Origin: Xenopus tropicalis
Lineage: Eukaryota > Chordata > Amphibia > Anura > Pipidae
Assembly (NCBI RefSeq): GCF_000004195.4
Contig: NC_030678.2
Span: 32,092,201-32,156,200 of the forward strand
Length of the DNA stretch: 64,000 nt
Reading direction: 5' to 3'
The position numbers and the translations under genes are program-made. The notes beneath the pieces were generated by a model. That model saw nothing but the letters and a program-made list of their open reading frames with translations. It was not told the origin of the DNA and did no database searches. Positions 40,440 through 51,315 of the stretch are shown here, piece by piece (position 1 is the first letter of the stretch; every line of letters starts with the position of its first letter).

Positions 40440-41315
40440 GGGCAGTGGCACATGGGGGAGATTAGTTGCCTGAGATAAATCTTCACTATTATGGGCGACT
40501 AATCTCCCTGACATGCCGCTTTATAGGTCCCTGGTAAGGCCTCACCTTGAGTATGCAGTGCAGTTTTGGGCTCCAGTCCTTAAGAAGGATATTAATGAGC
40601 TGGAGAGAGTGCAGAGACTGCAACTAAACTGGTAAAGGGGATGGAAGATTTAAGCTATGAGGTGAGACTGTCGAGGTTGAGGTTGTTTTCTCTGGAAAAG
40701 AGGCGCTTGCGAGGGGACATGATTACTCTGTACAAGTACATTAGAGGGGATTATAGGCAGTTGGGGGATGTTCTTTTTTCCCATAAAAACAATCAACGCA
40801 CCAGAGGTCACCCCTTTAGATTAGAGGAAAGGAGCTTCCATTTGAAGCAGCGTAGGGGGTTTTTCACGGTGAGGGCAGTGAGGTTGTGGAATGCCCTTCC
40901 TAGTGATGTGGTAATGGCAGATTCTGTTAATGCCTTTAAGAGGGGCCTGGATGAGTTTTTGAACAAGCAGAATATCCAAGGCTATTGTGATACTAATATC
41001 TACAGTTAGTATTACTGGTTGTATATATATAGTTTATGTATGTGAGTGTATAGATTGGTTAGTATAGGTTGTGTGCTGGGTTTACTCGGATGGGTTGAAC
41101 TTGATGGACAATGGTCTTTTTTCAACCCTACATAACTATGTAACTATGCCATCCCCCTGGCAAAAATGTAAATTGGCGGTGGGGTGGCACACACGTCACT
41201 TCGGATTTCCAAAGTTCCCCCGAAATTTCCTTGTGAGGTAACTTCGGGCGACTGAAGCGATGCGTGAAGTGAAGATTTATCTCAGGCAACTAATCTCCCC
41301 CATGTGCCACTGCCC
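40440..41315. mobile_element. Harbinger-like MITE-B nested in MITE-A
   Basis: Ends GGGCAGTGGCACATGGGGGA and CCCCCATGTGCCACTGCCC, with TTA at 40437-40439 and 41316-41318. It is itself split by a LINE fragment at 40,518-41,145. Confidence 0.85.
40518..41145 (+). mobile_element. CR1/L2-like LINE fragment nested in MITE-B
   Basis: 5'-truncated. Encodes RT C-terminal sequence with KRRLRGDMITLYKYIRGDYR and NNQRTRGHPFRLEERSFHL. ATGCC is duplicated at 40,513-40,517 and 41,146-41,150, although ATG may be part of the (ATGTAACT)n tail. A one-base frameshift near 40,620 is shared with the 53,670 copy. Confidence 0.8.
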
Positions 41316-41591
41316 TTACCCCTAAGGGGTAGTATGTGACTATATATACATTAGCACAACATGAGCACAATAAATTGAACTTGTGTGTTATTTTCCACTA
41401 ATAAAAAGAATGTTTTGTTTTGAGCTGAACTGCCCCCTCCCTAATCCCCTAAGTCTGGATACATAACTAGGTATTGCCAGGTAGTGCCAGGTCAGACAAA
41501 TGATTTGTAGAGAATTTACTTTGCAAGGGCCAAAAGCTAAAGTAACTATAGGGGCTGTTAGAGCATGAAATATAGGAAAAGCGAACACTAT

Positions 41592-41923
41592 GGGGCACAT
41601 TTACTAATCCACGAATCCGAATCACGAATGGGAAAAAATCGTATTGGAAAATAATATTTCGGAAGATCGCAAATATCACGAAAATGCTTACGAAAAAATC
41701 ATATTAGTCACGATAATATCGTATTGGCGATCCGAAAGTCACAAAATTTTCGTACCGAACAATTGTTAACAGCGGTAAAACCTTTCCGATTTTTTCATGC
41801 AAACGTCCGAAAAAGTCGTGCGGCGGACGAAAAAGTCGTGCACCGTACGGAAAAGTCGTGCGGACGCCCGAAAAAATCAGCGTAAATACGCTCGGAGCGT
41901 TCATGCTTTTGTAAATGTGCCCC
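41592..41923. mobile_element. MITE with TAT duplication, GGGGCACATTTACTAA type
   Basis: Left GGGGCACATTTACTAATCC and right TTGTAAATGTGCCCC with TAT at both borders. The interior holds several short repeats of CCGAAAAAGTCGTGCGG. Confidence 0.75.
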
Positions 41924-42904
41924 TATATATAACTCAACAAGCTATACCCATCCATCTCATGCTTGGTGGGATATAACTATAAGAAACCCTCCCAGCAGGC
42001 CCCGAACTGGGAGGACTGGTTAGGAACAACTGAGAATTCAAGTTAGTGTTCCATTAATAATTTAGCCATTCCCATAAGAAGACTAATTAACCCATATTTG
42101 TCTATTTTGTACTTGTGGTGCATGTTGTTATCTTGCCGTAGCTACTAACCCTTCCCTAATCATTCCCAGTTTCTCTACAATACCCTGTATGCCATCTGAC
42201 TGTCTGTCTGTACCTAAACTGTTCCACACAGTTTCATTATACTTTATTGCAGGCCCTTGGGGGCCATAAATAAATGACTGTGCAATATCTACCGTCACAG
42301 TTCAGTAGTTTAAAAAATCCCTGTGATTGTGATTCTCAGCTGAGAGTAAGCTGTGGCTACAAAGCCATCCATGTTAGCTTGCCCTATTGTTATAGGAGGT
42401 AAAAGTTTTGGCCTTAAGTTCAATTTGCTTCACCAGTAAGAAGTGTATTTTTGTCCTGACTATGCAGAGCCACGGGAGGAATATACAGAAAAGCGTACAT
42501 TCCCACCCAAGAGCCAATGGGGTGAATGGCACGGAAATGGCCTTGGCAGCCAGAAAACAACGGCATTCATGGTCACTTAGTGCCACTCCCGAGGCCATTA
42601 AACAATCCAAGAACTGGTTTGTCACTATTCCATGAAGAGGAATGCTTTTCTCAAGTACAGTTTTATATTTACTCAGTGTCCATAAAACATTGTAGACCTT
42701 GAACTGTGACATCTCAGGCATTGAACCCAACATTCAGGGAGAATTTAAATGTAAAATGATTGCAGCGCACGCATACAAATTCTCCCTCTTATAGTCTGTA
42801 CCAGTCAAAGCCAGGAAGGCACCGCTGAAGGTAAGCAGGGCGACTGCTAAAATACTTACCCTTTGCTTCGAGTAGGACAGCTATAAGCAAATAGAGAAAA
42901 ATTA
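41924..42904. other. Intergenic DNA upstream of TMIGD1
   Basis: No recognised repeat. It may hold the TMIGD1 promoter or a non-coding first exon, but no signal decides this. Confidence 0.4.
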
Positions 42905-43135
42905 TTAGATCTTGAAAAGGACATGTCAACCCCAAAAATATTTTTTTGCCTAATGAAAGAAAACATAATTCTAAGCAACTTTTCAATATCAGTTTATTAA
43001 AAATTATTAGCGCTTTAAAAGTTACTTGTAAATGGAATTGATATTAAAAGCAGCATTTGCTGAACTCCTGGCTGTTACTTTTTAAACAATGTTGCAAGTA
43101 CCAGGCTCCTCTGGTGTTGACGTGTTCTTTAATGT
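42905..43135. mobile_element. MITE left half, AAAGGACATGTCAACCCC type
   Basis: AAAGGACATGTCAACCCC, TTTTTTTGCCTAATGAAAG and AACAATGTTGCAAGTACCAG are collinear with the element at 13,832. It ends about 320 bases before the TMIGD1 start codon. Confidence 0.65.
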
Positions 43136-43454
43136 AGATGCCAAATAGATAAAAGATCCATGTCCATGATGTATTATGTGTTGCACTGTGTGAGTTGGAC
43201 TGTAGGGGCTTATTGTTATTATTATTGTTGTTGTATTGTGGCTATAGTGTACAATATATTATTGGCCTATGTATTTATTTTACTGGTTTCTATTTTTCCA
43301 TTGTATGAAAAGCATCATCAATATCTATGTTTCCGGATCTGTTACCTGTATATCATGTATTGTTGCATTGCGTTATGTTATTTTGGTTCTGTTCTTGAGG
43401 TCAGACTGAAACTTCGTGCATTGACTTTCTTTTCCAGCTGACTTTATCCACAGA

Positions 43455-43512
43455 ATGAATCTCTGCCTGTGCTTGGCGCTTGGTCCCCTGCTGGTACTGC
43501 ACCATGTGGCAG
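43455..43512 (+). CDS. TMIGD1: TMIGD1 exon 1 (coding part): signal peptide
   Basis: It starts at ATG 43455 (MNLCLCLALGPLLVLHHVA) and ends at GTGGCAG|GTAAGTGG. A pyrimidine tract and CCAG lie just upstream at about 43425-43437, so this could be an internal exon whose 5' UTR begins in an upstream non-coding exon; I cannot resolve the transcription start. Confidence 0.85.
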
Positions 43513-46500
43513 GTAAGTGGCACCCCACAGAGCCCTGGCCAAATGTTGCTCTTTTAAACTAAAACAGTCTGAAAATCACTGATTTAGGGACTTACAGTAT
43601 GTAATTATCTTCTAATAGGATACTGTATTTGGGATATATGTAAAATTGTGTACACATAAATAAATGCAACTAAGTAACTGTCATATGGTGTGGGGAGAAA
43701 GGTGTATCACGGATCAGCAAATGGTGGCTCAAGGTAGCAAAGGTATACCGTTTTCCCTCATTTCACACTGTTTTTTGTGGTCCCACCAATATATAATGCA
43801 AAATGCATTTTCCTGATTTTACATTTTCTCAGATTTTACACCATTTTTCTACTGTACGGTATATCATCATATGACAGTCACATAGATCATTCTTATACAT
43901 TACCCGCAGTGGCCCCTTTATATTATATGAACAGTTTTACCATGTAGACAGTCACTTTATTGTAAAAAGGCCTCTTTTCCTGTGTTTGTTTCCATAGCGG
44001 TGCATCTGGAACTAAATACCAAGAATGTAAGTCATGTTATGAAGCTTAATATTAGTGAAATGGCAAGCCTGAGATGTGAAGTTCTTGATAACACTAGGAA
44101 TGAGGAATTGATCTGGTACCGGGGAATACGGCAAGTGGATGTCTCTAAGAAAAACAATGTGAATTCCAGCCAAGTCTGCATTTTCCCACTATCTACAGAG
44201 GACAATGGAGTCAGCTTTACATGCTTGCTAAAGAGGGACAATACAGTCAAACTATCCGTCATGCTGGATATCAGATGTAAGTCATTTTATTCAACTAAGC
44301 CATGGACGCCACATTAACAACCAATAAAATGAGGGGGGGGAGTTTATGCATAGAATTAACCAAGAAACAAGCAATCAAGAACCATCAAAACAAACATATT
44401 AACCTTATTTTAGAACATTAAATTACAATGTCAATTACCAAGTTCTTTCACTTTTCATTAAAAAAAAAAAAAATTCTAATATTAAAAAGTGTCACATGAT
44501 GAGTAAGTGGTTGGCACTGTGGGCAACAGATTCCTGATATAATCAACCTTATTATATGAATGTCATTGAGACCTTACTTGTAGATTATAGGCATTACTGG
44601 GTCAGGTACTGAAGAACAATCTAAATAATAAACCTTATTTTACATTTTTGTACTTTAAGATAAAACATATGGTTGTATTAATTATTAATTGATAAAATGA
44701 AGGGTTTTGAATGCTGTTGCAACTTACTAGACCAGTAACTAATCCCGGGCAGATAGTGTTGGGGTACTGGGACTCCCCCAAAAGCAGAAGATCCTGGGAA
44801 ATGCATTACTAATGGCAGCCCTAATCATAAATATGACAGCAGAATACTCATTGATATACGTGTGAAAAACTGTTTCATTAAGTAACAGGGTACTGATGCC
44901 ATTAACAGACCGGGATCATGTCTATGCAAGTAACACTGCTAGAAACACAGCAAGCCAAGCTTGTATTTGACACCATTTTATCCTCATTAAAGTCTGAATT
45001 ATGAGTACGATTTGTGACAATTTGCATTAAATATGACAATTTCTGATGTGCAGAATGTATAAATTCATAGTAAACATTTAATTAGGCTTTTAATTACATC
45101 TGATTGAATTAGTGGTAAAGTTAATAATTAAGACTTGTAGATTTATTTATATTTTATGTAAGTTTTAGTGATTAGTAAGTGTCAAGGTTCTCTTCTTCCC
45201 CAGAGCCAAATTTAGCCATTTTGGGAGTCATTTGTAAATGATTCAGATTTTTTTAAATTGTTTTCTAGTTCCTCCCATCTTGGAAGGAGAGAGCTCTGTG
45301 ACTGTAGAAGTGGGCAAAAGCGCTCAGCTGACCTGTATTGTCAAAGCCAACCCTCAAGCAGAGATGGTCTGGAAAAAAAATGGTGTTGTAGTAACTATGG
45401 AGAAGTCTCGGTACAGACAATACCTGGACAGTGATAAGTTCCAGCTTAACATCGACAAAGTAGTGGAGACGGATGGAGGGATCTACACTTGTGTGGCAGT
45501 TGCCACTGACGACAATACTACAACTACAGAAACAAAAATGTTTGAGCTACTGGTGGAAGGTAAGTTTACCGTATGGTACTGTTTATTAGGATAAGGCTGA
45601 TGGCACACTAGGCTGAAAAACTCTGTATACACTTTAGGGTGAAGACACACAGAGCTAATAGTAGCAGCTACTTGTAGTGGCTACTAAAACAGACAATGCT
45701 GATCATTTACTGATAACTGTCTTAACGTGTTTTAGCAGAGGCAATTCTCAGTATTGTCTATGGCAGGGTATTTTTTGGCATTTAGGGCTCTGGCACACGG
45801 GGAGATTAGTCGCCCGAGACAAATCTCCCTGTTCACGGGCGACTAATCTCCCCAAAATGCCATCCCACCGGCGAAAATGTAAATCGCCGGTGGGATGGCA
45901 TACACGGCGGTGCGATTTCAGTGAAATCGTGGAAGTTTTTCCTCTCGCTGAAATCGCACCGCTGCGTATGCCATCCCACCGGCAATTTACATTTTCGCCG
46001 GTGGGATGGCATTTCAGGGAGATTAGTTGCCCGCGAACAGGGAGCTTTGTTGCGAGCAACTAATCTCCCCGTGTGCCAGAGCCCTTAGTAGCTATGAAAA
46101 AGTAGCTGCTACTACTGTAGTTCCATGTCTCTTCACCCTTATATGTGCTGTGGTGCAGAGAGCTGGCAATCCACTGATTTAACTTACAGAATGTCCTTAG
46201 ATATTTGCATTTGCTTCTGTGATTAATCAACATGAGATAAGAATGAATGATAGTGTAATGCTTGACAAAGAACTGCGTTCTATAAAACTTTGCAAAGGTC
46301 TCATCCATGTAATGTGCTCATTGCCCTTTATGGCTCATTGCTACTGTAAATTAGCATGTGTATATACAGCACCATATGCAGAATGGACAGTTGAGGAAAT
46401 GGGACAAGAATGGAGGTTGGTTTAAAGTCTGAAATACATCTGATTGTTTGTGGACAATGCTGGGTGGGTCTGACTGAAAACAGCGAATAAGGTCAGCCTT

Positions 46501-49500
46501 ATTGTTCCATAGCAATTGGTGTTCAAGAACTAGAATCTAGTTCTTCCATATTTTTTTGGAAATTGTGTGCATTGTCCTTATGTATCTTAGTGATTTTCTG
46601 TTTCCTTTGCACAGGCAAGAAGGAAGTGCTCCCAGTGGAGGCCATAGCAGCAGCAGTAGTGGTGGGAGCACTGGTTATCCTCTTCGGCTTGTTTGCACGG
46701 AGAGAGACCTTTTTCAAACCAGTAAGTATTATACACACTGAATGGAAAGAAATGTCCAGCCAGCATTTTATTTACATTCTTTGGACTGAAAGCAAGTTGC
46801 AAGTTTGTGGCATATTGATTCTAAACTCCATATTGTACCCTATGTCTTCAAATTGTTACCATGTTGTTCCAGGCCCTCTATTTGACAAAGACTGCACTAG
46901 TGCAAACTGCTTTATTTAAATAGTCTTACTGAGTTTTAGCTCTGACTTCATTGTAAACCCCTACAGGCAGCCCACTATAGTTACATTATTAGAAAACCTT
47001 TCCTGGGCCATGGCTCCTGCCATAAACAGTATTTATTGGGCTGGTGAATACTGGGATACTGTCTGCCCCACCCAAATGGGTGTGAATGGGTCAGAATTCT
47101 GTTGTTAATAATCCCTATAACTACAGAATGCCATTTAAGGGCAGACATGGTGAGTGAAAAAATGGAAGTACTTTTTTTAGAACTTTTGTTTTTCCAATAA
47201 GCAGTAGTTGTGGGACCCCATACTTATAACTTAGCAGGGCACTGTCCCCTGGGGCACCCCAATTATTAAGCTTACCACTCCATGGGTGGTGGGCGCTCCC
47301 AACAAGTAGAATACTATAAATTTAGTACACAATGTACCTGTCCCTTATTTTCCTTGTGAGCTTAATATCTTAAAATAAAAGAGCTCTAGAAAATCTAGAA
47401 ACAATCTGCACCAGTGCTGAACTTTGGTCAGACTTCTTCCAGTACAGAAATGATTGATCCTTATTTATACAGTGCATGGAACAGAAAGTGTCCCATAAAT
47501 CACAGTGAGTCACATGAATCCCTGCCCTTATAGAGTTTCCCTATGGCAGTCATGCCGGGGCATGCTCACACTAGATTTAATCAGGAGCCAATTAACCTGT
47601 TCATTGCAGGGCCAAAATCTTTTTGTACCCATGAAGTCAGGCAAGGTTCCATTATAGCACAACCGCTGGAGAGAATAGTTGGACTATTGGCCCTCGCCCC
47701 CACTCTGCCCTCTGGCTGTGTCTCCCCACACTGCTCCTGCTGTGCCACCACAATCCTTTCCTACAGTTCATCTGCCATTAACCCAAACGTTCCCTTCAAT
47801 TTGCTCTCTAAATGCTGCTAAGCAGTCTCACATCCTTCTCTGCCCTGCAGTCGTCCTGCTTTCTACTCTCTGATGAGGGCAGCGCTGGGGGAAAGTTGAT
47901 GGGGGAGTCAGTGGGAGCAGGTCAGTTGGAGGACAAAGCCTTGGGGGTGGGGGGTCACAGTTGTTTGGCAGCATTTTGAGCAATGCATTTTTATACATTT
48001 TTAACCTTTATTTTGCTAAAATACAACACAGGGCTGTTAATCATTCCTGTACTTAGCCTTTAATCAATGAGCTTGTGGGGTGCGTATTCCAAGCAGAGCG
48101 TTTCTGCGCCACAGTGCCATAGCACCAGCACCTCCATTCCGGGGAATAAGAGGCAGCATAGTGGCTCCTGTTCCTTCTCTGTAGTTGGAGAATGAATACC
48201 ATGTGCCAGAAGCCTTAGTGCAGGACAAATGGCAGTTTGCAGATTCTACAGTTTTTGGTATTTACCCCAAATATTTCATTTTTCTGCCAAAACCACAAAT
48301 GACTGATTTGTTGCATTTGAACCTGAAAATATCAGCAAATTATATTTTGCTTTTTCTTTCTTCAGATATTTCATGCACATGAAGCACCTTCACTTGGTGT
48401 CTCTGAGCAAAACTCACTACCTGTTTCTTTTTAATATATTTAATATTTGTAATGATGCAGTTTTGAAAAAATGCAAAATATCTAGAATGTTACTGGCAGT
48501 TACTGGAAAACTGGCAGTTCTTGTTTGGAAGTGTTGAGTGAAGGTATTGAACTTGCCATTGCATGAAGCTCTGTAGTCGGCACTTTCTCTAGTGTTCAGA
48601 TGATATCTATGTTGCTTTGGGCGGCAGTTACATGAACAGAGCAGGGGAATGATAGAAAGGGAATCGCTCTCTGCTTCTTTTCTTGGATTTAAGCAGCCAT
48701 TATCCTTTAAATCAGGGGTGGGCAAACTTTTTAGCTCAGGGGCCACATTAACTAACATACGGGCCGGACCGGGCCGGGACAGCTTTACGCCCGGGGCTGC
48801 CATCAAAAATTATGGAGCCTCTCAGCTCCCCCCCAGGGCCCGTCATTCTTTTAAGGGGGCCGGAGACGGCGGCCGGATTGAAAGGGCTGACGGGCCGGAT
48901 GTGGCCCGCGGGCCGTAGTTTGCCCACCCCTGCTTTAAATCCTTCCCCATCGTGCAGCCCCACCGTGCTTGCAACCTCACTATATATATCATGTTCCTAT
49001 AGTTTTGAGGTGACTGACATCAGAGGAATCTCCAGACAGGCACCTGCCTACAGTTACACAGCCGTTCGTTGTTCTTATATTGCCTGGCACTTTCTGTTTG
49101 TGCCTTCTATTATGGCCATCTAACGTGTGTCCCGGAAACACTGGGCTCATCTACTAACACTGGGTCCATTACTTTCATTATTATACCTTCAGACAGGGTC
49201 AGACGGGGGGTGCAGGGCCCACCGGGGCTACCTCCCCAGGGGCCCCACACCCCCCAAATTGCCCCCCGCCGTGTCCCCTGCACCCCCCACAGGGGCCCAC
49301 GACGAGCCCCCCTTCCACCAACGGTTCAACGTCCTCCCCTGAGTGTGTGTAAGTGAAACTTACTTTCAGTTTATCAGGGGAGGGACACTGACAGCCGGGG
49401 GAGCGGAGACAGGAATCGGATCTGGGCTGCTGTGGACCACCAGGGGCCACCGGATTTTTCCCGGGGCCCCGGCAGCCCAGTCCGACCCTGTCTTCATCAT

Positions 49501-50805
49501 CCTGCCCATCTATCAAAAAGACTCTGATTTGTCAAATAAGCAAAGCAAGTAAAATGGAAGCTCATCAGTGAGAGTTGTACTTGGACTGAATGATGGATCT
49601 CAAAGTCTCCATCTTGAAGTCACTGACCTATAGTCACTTGTTGACCTGTGTCAGGCACATAATGTTCTTGAAATTTTCACAATTTATACTTATTATGGGC
49701 TTCTTTTATTCAGGTTGGTAGAAAGTTATTGGAATTAAACCAATGTATTGTGACCAACAGTAAGGGAACCTGTGCAACAAAATATTGCATTTAGCGTCTC
49801 TAGAATAGTCTGACATAATACATTAAATGTGGGTATTAAGAACAGAGTAAGTCTCAGTAGAAAAGCAGATGCTTAGGGCAGAACTGAATTACTGGGCTCA
49901 GTCCTATCAAATAAATGTAATTATTGCCTTGGTACTGGTGTTACTATTTGCAGGCTATATTAGTTTATAGAAAGGTATTAAAGGGAAACTCGTTATCTGC
50001 ATAATGATACTTTTCCATAATTTTAACATCATGTTAGTTAGACACGGCCCTCCATATTCCTAGGTGCTTTGGAGCAGTCACTGGGTCTGCTGCCTCTACT
50101 CTTTTACCCCTGCACACAACACAGTAGGTTTTTATAGGGACTATATAATGTATTTAAAGGACATGTAAACCCCCCACAAAAAAAAAAATAAAAAAAATCA
50201 GTGAACAGCCTCTTTGAAATCTTTAAATACCTGCCACTCCTGTGCAAAGGTTAATAGTATGACTGCATCCCCTTAATCACTTGGGACTTGCATTCAGTCT
50301 GATCTGGTTTCTGATTTATAAGTTGAAATCTTCAGCTCCTTTCCTCTTCTTCCTGGAATAATGTGAAGCCCCGCCCCCTCTTCCTGTTCAGCTCTCCTAA
50401 TCTCTTCAACTACAGGGTAGTCAAGGAGGAGAGCCTTCTGTACATGCCTAGGGGTTGTTTATAGAGAAAAAAGGTTTACTTCTTCTTACCATCCCCTGTT
50501 GGGTAGGCCTGGAAGAGGTTTTCCATATATACAACTCTCCATCCTTTTAGATCTGTCCAACCCCATATCCATTAATACATGAGTCTCATTATGTTGTCTT
50601 GGTGATGGCCACCATGTTCCAGGGTTCCATCCTTCCATGTACATCTTAGCGACTGTCTTGCTGCTGTTACTGCTGTACTTGCCCTTTAAGCACAGTCTGG
50701 TGCCTGACAAGTTGCTGTAGCTCAGACATTCCATAGATTCATCTTGCTAATTAAAACCTGTTTCTTTTGCAGTGCATGAAGAAGCGAGATGACACCTCTC
50801 TGTAA
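43455..50805 (+). CDS. TMIGD1: TMIGD1, complete coding sequence in five exons
   Basis: TMIGD1 is a two-Ig-domain adhesion-type membrane protein of epithelial cells (kidney, gut) in mammals. Five exons join in frame to 255 residues (human 262 as I recall). A hydrophobic signal peptide (1-19) is followed by Ig domain 1 (Cys46, Trp59, Cys95), Ig domain 2 (Cys135, Trp147, Cys187), a membrane segment (about 217-236) rich in Ala and Val, a FARRETFFKP stop-transfer and a short tail CMKKRDDTSL. Sequons occur at Asn29, Asn37, Asn75 and Asn195. Matches to human include EELLWYR versus EELIWYR, VKANPQAQMMW versus VKANPQAEMVW, and FGLIARR versus FGLFARR. CPD is its neighbour in human too. Basigin and embigin were considered, but the tail and synteny favour TMIGD1. 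Confidence 0.92.
43998..44276 (+). CDS. TMIGD1: TMIGD1 exon 2: Ig domain 1
   Basis: Acceptor TTTCCATAG|CGGTGC and donor ATCAGAT|GTAAGT. It encodes one complete Ig domain: SLRCEV, ELIWYRG, STEDNGVSFTCLL. A single exon per Ig domain with phase 1 borders is typical of the family. Confidence 0.93.
45269..45559 (+). CDS. TMIGD1: TMIGD1 exon 3: Ig domain 2
   Basis: Acceptor TTTTCTAG|TTCCTCC and donor GTGGAAG|GTAAGT. It encodes FPPILEGESSVTVEVGKSAQ, LTCIVKANPQAEMVWKKNG and ETDGGIYTCVAV, an I-set-like Ig domain. Confidence 0.94.
45637..46138. mobile_element. Harbinger-like MITE-A containing MITE-B
   Basis: GGGTGAAGACACACAGAGCT and CATGTCTCTTCACCC form inverted ends with TTA at 45634-45636 and 46139-46141. 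Its interior GCAGAGGCAATTCTCAGTAT is shared with the element at 40,244. In TMIGD1 intron 3. Confidence 0.85.
45785..46084. mobile_element. Harbinger-like MITE-B inside MITE-A
   Basis: Perfect ends GGGCTCTGGCACACGGGGAG and CCCCGTGTGCCAGAGCCC, with TTA at 45782-45784 and 46085-46087. Two internal copies of CCATCCCACCGGC-type hairpins. At 300 bp it equals the 25,907 copy in length. Confidence 0.9.
46615..46721 (+). CDS. TMIGD1: TMIGD1 exon 4: transmembrane segment
   Basis: Acceptor TTGCACAG|GCAAGAAG and donor AAACCA|GTAAGT. It encodes GKKEVLPVEAIAAAVVVGAL, then VILFGLFARRETFFKP: a membrane helix followed by basic stop-transfer residues. Confidence 0.92.
46722..48712. other. TMIGD1 intron 4, left part, no clear feature
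   Basis: Non-coding intron sequence with no recognisable terminal repeats or ORF of note. Confidence 0.5.
48713..48932. mobile_element. hAT-like MITE, CAGGGGTGGGCAAACT type
   Basis: CAGGGGTGGGCAAACT and AGTTTGCCCACCCCTG are perfect inverted ends, flanked by CTTTAAAT at 48705-48712 and 48933-48940. The interior is GC-rich (GGGCCGGACCGGGCCGGGA). In TMIGD1 intron 4. Confidence 0.9.
49194..49490. mobile_element. hAT-like MITE, CAGGGTCAGACGG type
   Basis: Ends CAGGGTCAGACGG and CAGTCCGACCCTG are inverted. The flanking octamers are only partly alike (CCTTCAGA, TCTTCATC). The interior is very C-rich. In TMIGD1 intron 4. Confidence 0.65.
50154..50455. mobile_element. MITE-like repeat, AAAGGACATGTAAACCCC type
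   Basis: It starts AAAGGACATGTAAACCCCCC next to an A-rich tract and continues through AAGCCCCGCCCCCTCTTCCT to TTCTGTACATGCCTAGGGG, a familiar frog repeat order. In TMIGD1 intron 4. Confidence 0.55.
50773..50805 (+). CDS. TMIGD1: TMIGD1 exon 5: cytoplasmic tail and stop
   Basis: Acceptor TTTTGCAG|TGCATG. It encodes CMKKRDDTSL and TAA, matching the human tail that begins CMKDKD and ends ETAL. The final TSL, like human TAL, fits a class I PDZ ligand. It lies 4 kb after exon 4. The stop overlaps a GTAAGT string, so a rare longer splice form cannot be excluded. Confidence 0.88.
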   Translation, partial: CMKKRDDTSL

Positions 50806-51010
50806 GTGCTGATTAGAACTACATTACAATCAGGGCAGGTCACTCACCAGCAATCCACTCTAATTAGCTCACCCAATGGGTTCCTAGGTAGAGACACATG
50901 CAATTGTTCCCATGCCATCATGCACTGTATATACAGAATCTGTTTCCCATTACCGGTAATTACAGCAGAAGGGATGGAAAGAAGGGTTAATAAATGGAGC
51001 CTGCCCAGGT
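50806..51010 (+). other. TMIGD1: Probable TMIGD1 3' UTR with poly(A) signal
   Basis: An AATAAA hexamer at 50989-50994 lies about 185 bases after the stop codon. A later AATAAA at 53171-53176 is a possible distal signal. Assignment is by position only. Confidence 0.45.
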
Positions 51011-51315
51011 TACATCACTCTCAGGCTACAGTTAGCTATTAAACATAATGCTTGAATCAGGCCCTAAATGTCATACTGATTGCTGTGTAGCCCCGGCGGC
51101 AGGAGTGGCTGGAGGCCCTAAAGGGCAATGAACTGTTGCAGATGCACGGTTACTGGCCGAGTACTTACTGTACCTTGCGTGTGAGCCTATATACACCTAA
51201 TGCCCTTCAGCTGCTCCACGTGCCATTCCTTCTGGCTGGGGGAGGCCCTGCGCTAACTCATAGCTTACTAACAGCACGGAACCTGCAGGACTGGAACAGA
51301 AGCCTAGGTGTAAGT

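Larger units (their letters stand above)
40244..41322. mobile_element. Harbinger-like MITE-A, outer element of a three-level nest
   Basis: Left GGGTGAAGACACACGGAGC. The right end, GTGTGTCTTTACCCC, is split by the insertion of MITE-B and resumes at 41,316-41,322. TAA flanks both sides (40241-40243, 41323-41325). Its right terminal repeat is therefore only visible after removing the inner element. Confidence 0.75.

Noticed and set aside
40641..41009. 122-residue ORF as a host gene
   Set aside because: The protein is a LINE reverse-transcriptase C-terminus (KRRLRGDMITLYKYIRG) in a truncated, frameshifted copy.
43160..43441. Plus-strand ORF of 93 residues upstream of TMIGD1
   Set aside because: Hydrophobic, Cys- and Tyr-rich, with no family signature; it appears to be chance translation of AT-rich DNA.
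49069..49516. Pro/Gly-rich ORFs on both strands
   Set aside because: They arise from the C-rich interior of the hAT-like MITE at 49,194.
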